From contig NZ_CP059068.1 of the NCBI RefSeq assembly GCF_017798165.1, positions 1,302,001 to 1,366,000 on the forward strand: 64,000 bases of DNA, read 5' to 3'. The first letter of the stretch is position 1; each line of letters begins with the position of its first letter. Positions 34,686 to 43,373 of the stretch are shown in pieces. Below the pieces are notes generated by a model. That model had not been told where the DNA came from and did no database searches. It was given only the letters and a program-made list of their open reading frames with translations. The stretch is from Rhodoferax sp. AJA081-3 (GTDB lineage Bacteria > Pseudomonadota > Gammaproteobacteria > Burkholderiales > Burkholderiaceae_C). A program made the translations under genes and the position numbers.

Positions 34686-35591
34686 TTAGCTGGCGCAAGG
34701 TGTAATTAGGGGTCTTGTGTTCGTTTGCAAGGTGACATGGGTGATTTCAAACCTATCGTGCAGTTGGTCTGTTGCCGCCTCCAGAAAGTCATCGTCCCCG
34801 CCACCTTGCGGCATCACCAGGTGGGCAGTCAAGGCAATCTGTGATGTGCCCATTGCCCATATGTGCAAATCGCTGACTCCTGCCACGCCGGGCAAACCTT
34901 CCAGTAGCTTGCGCACCGCTAGCGGGTCCACGCTGTCCGGTACGCCATCAAACAGCAGGTGCAGCGACTGTTTGAATAGTCCCCAAGTCCCGAGCAATAT
35001 GACGCCCGCAATGGCCAGGCTGACCACCGGGTCCAGCCAGGTCCAACCCATCCAGAGCGTCAATGCGCCCGCGACCACCACGCCCGCCGATACCAGTGCA
35101 TCCGCTGCCATGTGCATGAAGGCCCCGCGAATGTTGAGGTCGCTATCGCGCCCGCGCATGAATAGCAGGGCCGTTGCGGTGTTGATCACAATTCCTACGC
35201 TGGCCACCGCCATGATGGTGACGCCCTGCTCCTGCAGCGACACGTCGCCCGACACAACGCGGCCAATGGCTTCCCATGCCAGACCACCCATGGCAACCAG
35301 CAACATCAGAGCGTTGGCAAACGCAGCCAAAATAGTGGCGCGCTTCCAGCCATAGGTATGGCGTGCATTGGGTCGCACTTTGACGGCCAGAGCACCGCCC
35401 CAAGCCAGCACCAGACCGGCCACATCACTCAGGTTGTGGCCCGCATCGGCCAAGAGCGCCAATGAGTTGATGCGCCAGCCGTAAAAGGCTTCGATGACCA
35501 CAAAAGCAATGTTGAGCGCAATGCCAATGGCAAACGCACGGTTGTAGCTGGCGGGGGCGTGGCTGTGGCCATGGTCGTGCGTGTCGCTCAT
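34686..35591 (-). CDS. czcD: Cation diffusion facilitator (CDF/CzcD-type) exporter
   Basis: A 301-residue CDF protein. A short His-rich N-terminus (THDHGHSHAPA) precedes six membrane helices. The metal-binding site residues are in LADAGHNLSD (helix 2, H and D) and HMAADALVS (helix 5, H and D), which is the Zn/Cd-type HD-HD pattern rather than the Mn-type. A C-terminal cytoplasmic ferredoxin-like domain follows (PGVAGVSDLHIWAMG). Its ATG overlaps the VIT gene stop by 4 bp (ATGA). czcD is a family label; Zn2+, Co2+ or Cd2+ proton antiport is expected. Confidence 0.9.
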   Translation of the reverse strand: MSDTHDHGHSHAPASYNRAFAIGIALNIAFVVIEAFYGWRINSLALLADAGHNLSDVAGLVLAWGGALAVKVRPNARHTYGWKRATILAAFANALMLLVAMGGLAWEAIGRVVSGDVSLQEQGVTIMAVASVGIVINTATALLFMRGRDSDLNIRGAFMHMAADALVSAGVVVAGALTLWMGWTWLDPVVSLAIAGVILLGTWGLFKQSLHLLFDGVPDSVDPLAVRKLLEGLPGVAGVSDLHIWAMGTSQIALTAHLVMPQGGGDDDFLEAATDQLHDRFEITHVTLQTNTRPLITPCAS

Positions 35592-36274
35592 ACTGAAACC
35601 CCAAACAGCATGCCCACTCCCGCCGTAATCGCCATCGCCAGGCTACCCCAGAAGACCACACGCAAAATGCCTTTCACTATGCCCGCGCCACCGGTATAGG
35701 CGGCCAGTGCGCCCAGAACCACCAGAAACAGGAGCGAAGTCATCGCCACCACCGGTGACAGCAGGTCAAAGGGCGTTAGCCAAGCGGTAAGCAAGGGCAA
35801 GCCTGCCCCCACCACAAACGACAGTGCCGACACCAACGCAGCCTGTAGCGGGTTGGCGCTGCTTGTCTCAGAGATACCCAGCTCATCGCGGGAGTGCGCG
35901 CCCAACGCGTCATGTGCAGTCAATTGTGCGGCTACCTGTTGGGCCAGATTCACGTCCAGCCCGCGCTGCACGTAGATGGCGCTCAGCTCGGCTAGTTCAC
36001 GAACACCGTCGGTGGCAAGTTCATTTTTTTCGCGCGCAATGTCAGCCCGCTCGGTGTCAGACTGCGAACTCACCGACACATATTCACCGGCAGCCATCGA
36101 CATGGCCCCTGCCACCAGGCCTGCCAGGCCAGCGACCAGCACTGGACCTTGTGTAGTGCTGGCAGCCGCCACACCCAATATCAGGCTGGCGGTGGAGACA
36201 ATGCCGTCGTTAGCACCCAATACTGCTGCACGCAGCCAGCCTACGTGTTGGGTTCGATGAGCTTCTGAATGCAT
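35588..36274 (-). CDS. VIT1/CCC1-family iron/manganese transporter
   Basis: A 228-residue membrane protein of the VIT family with five membrane helices. The hallmark first helix has VLGANDGIVSTASLILGVAAA and helix 2 has GAMSMAAGEYVSVSSQ. A hydrophilic cytoplasmic metal-binding region follows with many Glu/Asp/His residues (about 75-125: ERADIAREKNELA, HDALGAHSRDELG). Family members move Fe2+ or Mn2+ out of the cytoplasm. It is the first gene of a VIT-CDF-ATP-grasp operon. Confidence 0.88.
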   Translation of the reverse strand: MHSEAHRTQHVGWLRAAVLGANDGIVSTASLILGVAAASTTQGPVLVAGLAGLVAGAMSMAAGEYVSVSSQSDTERADIAREKNELATDGVRELAELSAIYVQRGLDVNLAQQVAAQLTAHDALGAHSRDELGISETSSANPLQAALVSALSFVVGAGLPLLTAWLTPFDLLSPVVAMTSLLFLVVLGALAAYTGGAGIVKGILRVVFWGSLAMAITAGVGMLFGVSV

Positions 36275-36520
36275 AGTGGATCAAATCTTTCTTACGACAT
36301 TAGTCGCTAAAACTCGCGCGCCAAAGAGGCCGCACTGTATTCCGATCGTCTACTTTGGGCCATGTGTCGCAGCGCCTCTGTGCGCTAAGGCGCCGACAGT
36401 CAGGTTCTACGCCTCTATTTCGCACAAGGGCCAAGACTTTTTAGGAAGGCTAAGTGTGCGCATACCGATGAAGACGCTGGGCTACTCAAAAAGATGCACC
36501 CTCCAGAAACTATTTACGCA
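36275..36520. other. Intergenic region with no supported gene
   Basis: With the repeat at 36521-36578 this makes up a 300-base gap between the VIT gene and the sigma-factor remnant. A 128-codon plus-strand reading frame covers it but has no family features and runs through the repeat and the remnant. Promoters of the VIT operon are expected here. Confidence 0.5.
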
Positions 36521-36578
36521 AAACGTGTCCCTAGCCCCTATGCACACAGCGTTATATGCTCCTGAATTGATAGCTACT
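36521..36578 (-). repeat. Dispersed intergenic repeat, copy 6 (diverged)
   Basis: On the minus strand: AGTAGCTATCAATTCAGGAG, spacer, then GCATAGGGGCTAGGGACACG and TTTT. It is the most diverged copy. Its left end supplies the stop codon of the adjacent sigma-factor remnant. Confidence 0.6.
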
Positions 36579-36768
36579 GCAACGCAGGACGTGACACCAA
36601 GTCTTGCACATGGTCCGAGGCATCCAGTTGCACCTGGCAGGCCACCGTCATCTGCTGCTTGACGCGCAACCGGTCGCCGAGAGTGTTGCGCGCCGCTTCG
36701 AATAGCCAGGCGCGGGCATTGTTGACCGAACCAAACCGCTCACCTTCCCGCAAGGCCGTGAGAATCAT
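36574..36768 (-). pseudogene. Truncated sigma-70 family (ECF/SigZ-like) remnant
   Basis: About 64 codons matching part of sigma region 2: LTALREGERFGSVNNARAWLFEAARNTLGD resembles the F-x-A-L...PRAWLF-x-ARN-x-x-x-D helix of ECF factors. The upstream start of region 2 and all of region 4 are missing. The reading frame ends inside the repeat copy at 36521-36578. It lies directly downstream of arsH on the same strand. A complete SigZ-type gene is present at 42347, at the other end of the arsenic cluster. Confidence 0.6.
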
Positions 36769-36793
36769 GGCGGGTGCTCCTTGGTGCTGAGGC

Positions 36794-37531
36794 CTAGATT
36801 GAACGCTGGTTGACACGTTTGCTCAGTGCGTCAGCAGACTCTTTGCGTTCGCTGTAGCGGTCTACCAGATAGGGCGAAACGTCGCGCGTGAGCAGCGTGA
36901 ACTTCACCAACTCTTCCATCACATCTACCACGCGCTCGTAGTAGCTGGACGGCTTCATGCGGTCGTCGTCGCCAAACTCCAGAAACGCCTTGGCCACCGA
37001 GCTTTGGTTGGGAATGGTGAGCATGCGCATCCAGCGGCCCAGCACACGCATCTGGTTCACCGCATTGAAGGATTGCGAACCACCACTGACCTGCATCACC
37101 GCCAACGTTTTGCCTTGGGTCGGGCGCACTGCGCCCAAACTCAGCGGAATCCAGTCGATCTGCGACTTCATGATGCCGGTCATGGCGCCATGCCGCTCGG
37201 GCGATGTCCATACCATGCCTTCGGCCCAGGTCACCAGTTCGCGCAGCTCTTGCACCTTGGGGTGGGAGTCGGGCGCGTCATCGGGCAGCGGCAAACCACT
37301 GGGATTGAAGATGCGTGTCTCGGCCCCCATGGCTTGCAACAAGCGCGCGGCCTCTTCGGTCAACAAACGGCTGAAGGACCGCGCCCGCAACGAGCCGTAC
37401 AACAAGGCGATGCGGGGTGAATGGGACGATGGTGCGCCTGCGTGCAACTGGCCCGCGTCAGGCTTGCGAAAGTGTGCTGCATCCAACTGCGGTAGGGATG
37501 GATACATGGGCTCGGTATTGGAATCAGACAC
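36794..37531 (-). CDS. arsH: Arsenical resistance protein ArsH (FMN reductase)
   Basis: A 245-residue flavodoxin-like protein. The FMN phosphate loop is [15 protein letters not shown], followed by the ArsH signatures [32 protein letters not shown] and [14 protein letters not shown]. ArsH is an NADPH-dependent FMN reductase that oxidises trivalent organoarsenicals to the less toxic pentavalent form. It overlaps the glutaredoxin-type arsC by 8 bp and is the last intact gene of the ars operon. Confidence 0.95.
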   Translation of the reverse strand: MSDSNTEPMYPSLPQLDAAHFRKPDAGQLHAGAPSSHSPRIALLYGSLRARSFSRLLTEEAARLLQAMGAETRIFNPSGLPLPDDAPDSHPKVQELRELVTWAEGMVWTSPERHGAMTGIMKSQIDWIPLSLGAVRPTQGKTLAVMQVSGGSQSFNAVNQMRVLGRWMRMLTIPNQSSVAKAFLEFGDDDRMKPSSYYERVVDVMEELVKFTLLTRDVSPYLVDRYSERKESADALSKRVNQRSI

Positions 37532-37946
37532 GTTGACCCTGTGTGTTGATGACTGCTTCGCCGTCTTCCTTGGTAAACGCGCCGCGCTGGGGATCGGGCA
37601 AGATGTCCAGCACCCGTTCGCTGGGGCGGCACAGCATGGCGCCCAGTGGCGTCACCACCACGGGGCGGTTCATCAGAGCGGGGTGTTGCACCATGAAGTC
37701 CAGCAGTTGGTCTTCGGTCCACTGTGGGTCGGCCAATCCCAATTCTGCGTAGGGCGTGCCTTTCTCGCGCAGCAGTTCACGCGCGCTTATGCCCATGACT
37801 TGCAGCAGCTGTTGCAAACGCTGCTTGTCCGGTGGTGTCTTCAGGTATTCGATGACTTCGGGCTCGGCTCCGCTGTTGCGGATCAGGGCCAGGGTGTTTC
37901 GGGATGTTCCGCAGGCAGGGTTGTGGTAAATCGTGATGTCAGACAT
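37524..37946 (-). CDS. arsC: Arsenate reductase ArsC, glutaredoxin-dependent
   Basis: A 140-residue Grx-type ArsC. The catalytic Cys is C12 in the motif [12 protein letters not shown]. Conserved arginines follow around FNRP-equivalent residues ([13 protein letters not shown] and [12 protein letters not shown]). It reduces arsenate to arsenite with glutathione and glutaredoxin. It overlaps the aqpS gene by 8 bp and arsH by 8 bp. This operon holds a second, unrelated arsenate reductase at 38624. The ATG at 37946 places the catalytic motif at the usual distance. Confidence 0.94.
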   Translation of the reverse strand: MSDITIYHNPACGTSRNTLALIRNSGAEPEVIEYLKTPPDKQRLQQLLQVMGISARELLREKGTPYAELGLADPQWTEDQLLDFMVQHPALMNRPVVVTPLGAMLCRPSERVLDILPDPQRGAFTKEDGEAVINTQGQRV

Positions 37947-38619
37947 GTTTGTGTTGTTCGGGTGTGTCGGCTTCAAGCCAGGTAAAAAATGCCACGGCCA
38001 GGCCAGCGCCGGCTATCTGCGCCAAGATGAAACCGGGCGCATCGGCGGGCCGGATGCCGGAGAACGTGTCGGTGAGTGAACGGGCTACCGTAACCGCGGG
38101 GTTAGCAAAGGATGTGGACGCGGTGAACCAATAGGCCGCGGTGATGTAAGACCCCACGGCCACCGGCACAAAGTCGGGCCGTGTTTTGGCCACATTCAGG
38201 ATCACGGTGAGCAGGCCGAAAGACGCTACCGTTTCGCTCCACCACTGGTGGGGCCCAGTGCGGGTGTGGGTGGATTCCATCAGCAGCGGCAGCTCGAACA
38301 TGTAGTGGGCGGCCACCACACCGGCAATGGCACCTAGCACCTGCGCTAGCAGATAAACACCCGCGGTGGCCCAAGCCAGGCGCTTCAGTGCTGCTTCCGT
38401 CAACGTGACCAGGGGGTTGAAGTGTGCGCCAGACCGCGGGCCAAAGGTCGCAATCAGCGCGATCAAAGCAGCACCGGTGGCCAAGGTATTGGCCAACAGT
38501 GCCACGGCGACATTGCCACCGGCCAGCCGCTCCCCCATGATGCCGGAGCCCACCACGGTGGCCAGCAGCAGGGCCGTGCCCATGAACTCGGAGGCGATGG
38601 CTTGTTTACTCACACCCAT
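37939..38619 (-). CDS. aqpS: Aquaglyceroporin AqpS-like arsenite channel
   Basis: A 226-residue MIP-family channel with six helices. Of the two pore asparagine motifs, the first is HFNPLVTL (NPL in place of NPA) and the second is SFANPAVTVARSLTDTFSGI. The position between two arsenate reductases and the ArsR/ArsH genes matches the AqpS channels of ars operons in which arsenite leaves the cell through the channel, replacing ArsB or Acr3. It starts 4 bp after the upstream arsC stop. Confidence 0.87.
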   Translation of the reverse strand: MGVSKQAIASEFMGTALLLATVVGSGIMGERLAGGNVAVALLANTLATGAALIALIATFGPRSGAHFNPLVTLTEAALKRLAWATAGVYLLAQVLGAIAGVVAAHYMFELPLLMESTHTRTGPHQWWSETVASFGLLTVILNVAKTRPDFVPVAVGSYITAAYWFTASTSFANPAVTVARSLTDTFSGIRPADAPGFILAQIAGAGLAVAFFTWLEADTPEQHKHV

Positions 38620-38623
38620 AACC

Positions 38624-39124
38624 TCAGTCCTTTGCCAAGGCACGGGCCGTGGATTGCAGCATGGTCTTTTCCAGCTTCTCGGGTGGCAGACTGGTCATCA
38701 ACTCCAGGCGGCGGTGGAGCGCATGCAGGGTGTGGCGAAAGGCCTCCAGTTTTTCCGTATCCGTGCCGTCGCCAGCAGACGGGTCGGGGTAGCCCCAATG
38801 GGCTGTGGCTGGTTGACCCGGCCAATAGGGGCACACCTCGCCCGCCGCGTTGTCACACACGGTGATGACCAGGTCCATGTGCGGTGCACCGGGCGCGGCG
38901 AATTCGTCCCAGGTTTTGCTGCGCAGCCCCGCGGTTGAAATACCCGCAGCGGCCAGCACCTGCAGGCCCAGTGGATTGGGTTGCTGGTTGTCCCGTGGGC
39001 TGCTGCCAGCCGAATAGGCCTTGAACCGGCCCTGGCCGATGTGGTTGAGGATGGCCTCGGCCAGGATGCTGCGCGCCGAATTGTGGGTGCACAAAAACAA
39101 TACGTTGATCGCTGTATCTGACAT
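38624..39124 (-). CDS. arsC: Arsenate reductase, low-molecular-weight phosphatase type
   Basis: A 166-residue protein of the LMW protein-tyrosine-phosphatase fold. The P-loop CTHNSARS (C12 to R18) sits just after the first strand, and DLVITVCDNAAGEVCPYWPG supplies the downstream cysteines expected for thioredoxin- or mycothiol/GSH-coupled arsenate reductases; the acid loop is YPDPSAGDG. It converts arsenate to arsenite. It is not homologous to the Grx-type ArsC at 37524, so the operon carries two routes. It follows arsR by 29 bp. Confidence 0.9.
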   Translation of the reverse strand: MSDTAINVLFLCTHNSARSILAEAILNHIGQGRFKAYSAGSSPRDNQQPNPLGLQVLAAAGISTAGLRSKTWDEFAAPGAPHMDLVITVCDNAAGEVCPYWPGQPATAHWGYPDPSAGDGTDTEKLEAFRHTLHALHRRLELMTSLPPEKLEKTMLQSTARALAKD

Positions 39125-39153
39125 GTCAGTTGTCTCTCTCAGTGGGTTGGGGT

Positions 39154-39489
39154 TTAGGGTGTGCAGCACACGTCTGCAGGCTGATTTGCTTCACATGCCT
39201 GGCCACCGCAGCAGTTGGCGGTGAGGTAGGCAATAAGGTCGTTCATAGCCGCAAAGTGGGCGCTGTAATAAATCTTGCGGCCATCGGGGCGCGCCCCGAT
39301 CAAGCCCGCATGGCTCAGCTCTTTGAGGTGAAAGGAAAGCGGTGACGCGGCAATGCCCAGCGTCTCGGCGATGCCACCGGGCGTGAGCCCGTCGGGCCCT
39401 GCCTGCACCAGCATGCGAAAGACCGCCAGGCGGGTCTCATGGGCCAACGCCGCCAGGGCTTTCACCGTTTCAGCAGATGTCATGGGCAT
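39154..39489 (-). CDS. arsR: ArsR arsenic-responsive repressor
   Basis: A 111-residue winged-helix repressor: LAHETRLAVFRMLVQAG, recognition helix SPLSFHLKELSHAGLI and the wing RPDGRKIYYS. The As(III)-binding cysteines are not in the E. coli ELCVC position but in a C-terminal cluster: C93, C94, C99, C108 and C109 (ANCCGGQAC and DVCC). This matches the ArsR types with C-terminal sites. A dyad ATTCATTGAAT lies 17 bp upstream. It should repress its own operon. An ATG at 39483 is an alternative start. Confidence 0.92.
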   Translation of the reverse strand: MPMTSAETVKALAALAHETRLAVFRMLVQAGPDGLTPGGIAETLGIAASPLSFHLKELSHAGLIGARPDGRKIYYSAHFAAMNDLIAYLTANCCGGQACEANQPADVCCTP

Positions 39490-39505
39490 GCTCAATCATT
39501 TTAAT

Positions 39506-39516
39506 ATTCATTGAAT
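39506..39516 (-). promoter_or_regulatory. Candidate ArsR operator
   Basis: The 11-bp dyad ATTCATTGAAT (ATTCA-T-TGAAT) lies in an AT-rich stretch 17 bp upstream of arsR. It overlaps the only plausible promoter region between the MFS gene and arsR. Confidence 0.65.
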
Positions 39517-39575
39517 TATAGTATCAACGAAATGAAAGATGGCATGCTGCCCGCTGCTGCACAACAGTCCCAGGG

Positions 39576-40775
39576 TCAAGCGTGTTGCTGCGCCCAGGCC
39601 AAGGCCGCAACACCCACCAAGGTGGTGATCAGCATCGCCCACAGGCCTGGGGTGTAGCCCGCCGATGCAGACCACATCCACCCCAGGGCCAGGGGCGCCG
39701 TGGCACGTGCCAATGCCACCGGAACACCCAAAGCACCATTGAGCGTGGCCACGTGTTCGCGGCTGACGTACTGGGCCATGGCGGTGCCTTTGACAATGGT
39801 CAGCATGCCATTGCCCATGCCAAACAACACCACAAACAGCACCACGACCCCGGTTTGTGCAGGCCCTGCCCACGGCGCGGCCAGCAAGGCCAGCAGACCC
39901 AGCGGTATCAGGGCGGGTATCAGGCGGTTGGCCAGGTGCAGGTCAAAGTGGTGCTCAAAAAAATACAGCAGCAAACGCCCCAGCACCTGAAACGCGCCAA
40001 TACTGGCCGGAATGGCGATGACCCAGGCCTCGCTCAAGCCGTGTTCGCGCAGCAGGTTGATCATGTGCGCTGGCAGCGCTGACGCCACGGCAGTCATCAA
40101 CACCAGGAAACTGCCCACCAACAAAAAAGCGGGGGACCGCATCAAACTGGCCAAACCCGCTGCAACCTTTGCGCGACCCTGCGCCGTGTGGACCTTGGCG
40201 GGCGGTGCGTGGCGCAACTGCATGGCATGCAAGGGCGCGCAGACCAGCAGGTGAATGGCCGCCAGGCTCAGCATGGCAGCACGCCAGCCCCAACCGCTGA
40301 TCAACCAGGCCGTCAGCGGAATAAATACCGTGCTGGCCAGCCCGCCCAGAAAGGTCATGGTGATGATGGCCCGGCGAAAGTCGAGCGGAAAACGCCGCGT
40401 GACCACCGCAAACACCGGCGTATAAAGAATCGCCGCCATGGCCGCACCCAAACCAGCCCAGGCCAGGTAGAAACCCATGAGACTTTGCACGTTGGCCAAG
40501 CCAACCAGACAAATGCCCGCCAACACGGAGCCCGAGGTCATGACGATGCGCTCATGCCCCCGGTCTATCCACCGCCCCACCGGGTAAGCCAATGTGCCCT
40601 CCACCAGCAGCGCCAGGCTAAAGGCGAGTGACACCTCCACGCGGGTCAGTGCCAGTTCGGTCTCCACCGGCCCCATGATCAGCGCAAAGGTATAGAAGAT
40701 GCTGCCCCAACTGATGAGTTGGGCCAGAGATAACCAGCCGACCAGGCCGCGTTGGTAGGTGTTTGTTGCGTGCAC
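39576..40775 (-). CDS. MFS transporter of the arsenic cluster
   Basis: A 399-residue major facilitator with about 12 membrane helices and short loops; the loop 2-3 signature appears as GRWIDRGHERIV. It sits between the flavoprotein gene (28 bp upstream) and arsR, all on one strand. An arsenical or organoarsenical exporter is inferred from that position; several unrelated MFS types (ArsK, ArsJ, ArsP-like contexts) are known, but this sequence cannot be assigned to one. The start codon is a GTG at 40775. Confidence 0.78.
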   Translation of the reverse strand: MHATNTYQRGLVGWLSLAQLISWGSIFYTFALIMGPVETELALTRVEVSLAFSLALLVEGTLAYPVGRWIDRGHERIVMTSGSVLAGICLVGLANVQSLMGFYLAWAGLGAAMAAILYTPVFAVVTRRFPLDFRRAIITMTFLGGLASTVFIPLTAWLISGWGWRAAMLSLAAIHLLVCAPLHAMQLRHAPPAKVHTAQGRAKVAAGLASLMRSPAFLLVGSFLVLMTAVASALPAHMINLLREHGLSEAWVIAIPASIGAFQVLGRLLLYFFEHHFDLHLANRLIPALIPLGLLALLAAPWAGPAQTGVVVLFVVLFGMGNGMLTIVKGTAMAQYVSREHVATLNGALGVPVALARATAPLALGWMWSASAGYTPGLWAMLITTLVGVAALAWAQQHA

Positions 40776-40803
40776 TGCTGAATCGTACCGTGGTACCTGC
40801 AGC

Positions 40804-42153
40804 CTATGCGCAGCAACTCACTTTCGCCGCCTGCCCCTTGGCAGGAATGGCGCAACAAGCGCTACCACTGGCCACCGGTGCATGGCCCGCCAGGTTGGTA
40901 GAGCAAACACCGGTTTGCGGTAGATCCAACTGCACTTGGTCAGCGGCTGCCATATCGCCGGTAATAGCGGCGACCACCGAGCGGGCCTGCTCGTAGCCGG
41001 TGGCCATCAGGAAGTTTGGCGCACGCCCATAACTCTTGGCACCGATGGCGTAAAAACCCTGCTCTGGATGCGCCAGCTCGCGGTGCCCGTGTGGGCGCAC
41101 CGTGCCGCAGCTGTGTTCATTGGGGTCGATCAGGGGCGCCAAAAGCTCGGTGCTCTCCAACCAGGCATCGTGCTGGGTGCGTAACTCATTGGTGATGTGG
41201 TGGTCGGGTCTGGCGCCAGTGGCACCAATGATTGCGTCAACCCCTGACACAGCGGGTAAATCGGGGTTGTCGGCCATGACCGTGAGCGCACCATGCACCT
41301 GCACCAGGGCCGCAATCCGAAAACCCAAGTGCACCTCCAGTCGCCCCGCATCCACCAGCTTGCGCAAACGCTCGCCCAGCGCCCCACGTGCGGGCAGACC
41401 ATCTGCGGCGCCCCCGCCAAACACCTTGGTCGTGTCGCTGCCGCGCACCACCCACACCAGGCGGGTGTGGGGCTCTTGCTCGGCCAGGCTCGCCAGTGCA
41501 ATCAGGCTGCCCGCTGCAGAGTGCCCGGCCCCCACCACCAGCACCTTCTTGCCAGCGTAACGCACACGTTCCGCGCCCAAAATGTCCGGCATGCCATAAC
41601 GGATCTGGTCGGCATGCTCCCGCTCACCCAATGCGGGCAGGCCATTGCCACCCAACGGATTCGGCTGCGACCAGGTACCCGACGCATCGATAACAGCCCG
41701 CGCGTGGAACTCCTGCACACCCCCGGGCATGTCTACACGCAACACAAATGGCGCAGACGCCCGCCCGCGGGTCTTGACCTTGTCAAACCCCTGGCGGCTG
41801 ACAGCCTGCACCCGTGCATTGAGATGCAAATACGGTGCAATGCTGGGCAGGCGGCTCAGCGGCAACAGGTAGGTATCGACCAGTTCGGCGGCCGTGGGCA
41901 ACACATCAGCGGCAGGTGTTAACCAGCCTGCCTGGGCCAGCAGGTCTACCGCCGCCTTGTCGGTGTTGTACTGCCAGGGAGAGAACAGCTGCACCTGGCG
42001 ATAGCCCTGCAGATGGGCGGCAACGCTGTTACCGGCCTCAAACATTACAAATGGCTGGCCGCGTTGCACCAGGTGGGCAGCCGCGGCCAGGCCAATGGGG
42101 CCAGCACCAATAATGGCCACTGGCAATAGGGTTGAAGGAATCAAGTTTTGCAT
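40804..42153 (-). CDS. arsO: FAD-dependent oxidoreductase, ArsO-like
   Basis: A 449-residue flavin monooxygenase-type protein. The FAD-binding motif is AIIGAGPIGLAAAAHL near the N-terminus, and a second Rossmann motif (VLVVGAGHSAAGSL) is for NADPH. A Cys-rich tail follows (GSACCAIPAKGQAAKVSCCA), unusual for this fold and suggestive of thiol-metalloid contact. Flavoproteins of this kind in ars operons are called ArsO. Its own reaction is unproven. It appears to head the ars region on the minus strand, divergent from the sigma factor gene. Confidence 0.78.
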   Translation of the reverse strand: MQNLIPSTLLPVAIIGAGPIGLAAAAHLVQRGQPFVMFEAGNSVAAHLQGYRQVQLFSPWQYNTDKAAVDLLAQAGWLTPAADVLPTAAELVDTYLLPLSRLPSIAPYLHLNARVQAVSRQGFDKVKTRGRASAPFVLRVDMPGGVQEFHARAVIDASGTWSQPNPLGGNGLPALGEREHADQIRYGMPDILGAERVRYAGKKVLVVGAGHSAAGSLIALASLAEQEPHTRLVWVVRGSDTTKVFGGGAADGLPARGALGERLRKLVDAGRLEVHLGFRIAALVQVHGALTVMADNPDLPAVSGVDAIIGATGARPDHHITNELRTQHDAWLESTELLAPLIDPNEHSCGTVRPHGHRELAHPEQGFYAIGAKSYGRAPNFLMATGYEQARSVVAAITGDMAAADQVQLDLPQTGVCSTNLAGHAPVASGSACCAIPAKGQAAKVSCCA

Positions 42154-42287
42154 GAAATGTCTCTCGGTGGGTTGATGGATACACACCGGTAAAGACGCAG
42201 CTTGCAAAAAAGGTCGCATCTGCCATGCGTTTTGCGCAGCGGCCATTGGTTCAATAATGGAGGCAGCGCGTGGCCCCCAAATTTCTT

Positions 42288-42311
42288 GCAACCTTTTGGA
42301 AGTATTACGTC
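42288..42311 (+). promoter_or_regulatory. Possible ECF-type promoter of the sigma factor gene
   Basis: GCAACC (42288-42293) and CGTC (42308-42311) are separated by 14 bases, the general AAC...CGTC form of ECF-dependent promoters, 36 bp upstream of the sigZ start. This may indicate autoregulation. The match is short. Confidence 0.3.
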
Positions 42312-42346
42312 TTTGGTCTTGTACAGACTGCAACCCCCTACCCACC

Positions 42347-42905
42347 ATGACCCACCAGACGCTCACCGCCACCAACGCCCAAACCATGGAACTCTCGGTG
42401 GCCTACCGCACCATGCGCCAGACGCTGCTGGGGTTCTTGCGCAACAAAGTATCAGACCCGACAGTTGCCGAAGACCTGTTGCATGAGGTGTTCCTCAAGG
42501 CTTTGACGGCTTTGGAGCGCGGCAATGCGCCCAGCAATATGAATGGCTGGCTCTACACCATTGCCCGCAACGGTGTAGTCGACTTCTACCGCAGCAAGCG
42601 CCCCAACGAGGTTTTGCCAGAGGATCTGGCGGCCGTCGAAGCCCATGACGACCTGGCCGAGCAACAACTGGCGCTGTGCCTGAAACCCTTTACCGAAGAA
42701 CTACCCAGCCTCTACCGCGAGACGCTGCTGGCCACCGACTTTGGCGGACGCAGCCTGCAAGACCTGGCAACACAGTGGGACGTATCGGTATCCGCCGTCA
42801 AAAGCCGCGCCAGCCGCGGCCGCAAACTGCTCAAGCAAAAGGTGCTGGATTGCTGCAAGGTCGAAGTCTCCAACACCGGGCATGTGCTGGACTACCATCC
42901 GCACG

Positions 42906-42913
<8 letters not shown>
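42347..42913 (+). CDS. sigZ: ECF sigma factor, SigZ family
   Basis: A 188-residue sigma-70 family protein with region 2 (VAEDLLHEVFLKALTALERG, then NMNGWLYTIARNGVVDFYRSK) and region 4 (LPSLYRETLLATDFGGRSLQDLATQWDVSVSAVKSRASRGRKLL), plus a short Cys-containing tail (LDCCKVE). The -35-recognition helix is VSVSAVKSRASRG. No anti-sigma gene is adjacent, as is usual for SigZ. It is divergent from arsO, so a link to metalloid stress is possible. Its last 8 bases overlap the convergent EVE gene. Confidence 0.88.
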
Positions 42914-43370
<457 letters not shown>

Positions 43371-43373
43371 GTC

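Noticed and set aside
36276..36662. A 128-codon plus-strand reading frame between VIT and arsH genes
   Set aside because: It runs across the repeat copy and antisense to the sigma remnant, has no family features and no ribosome binding site.
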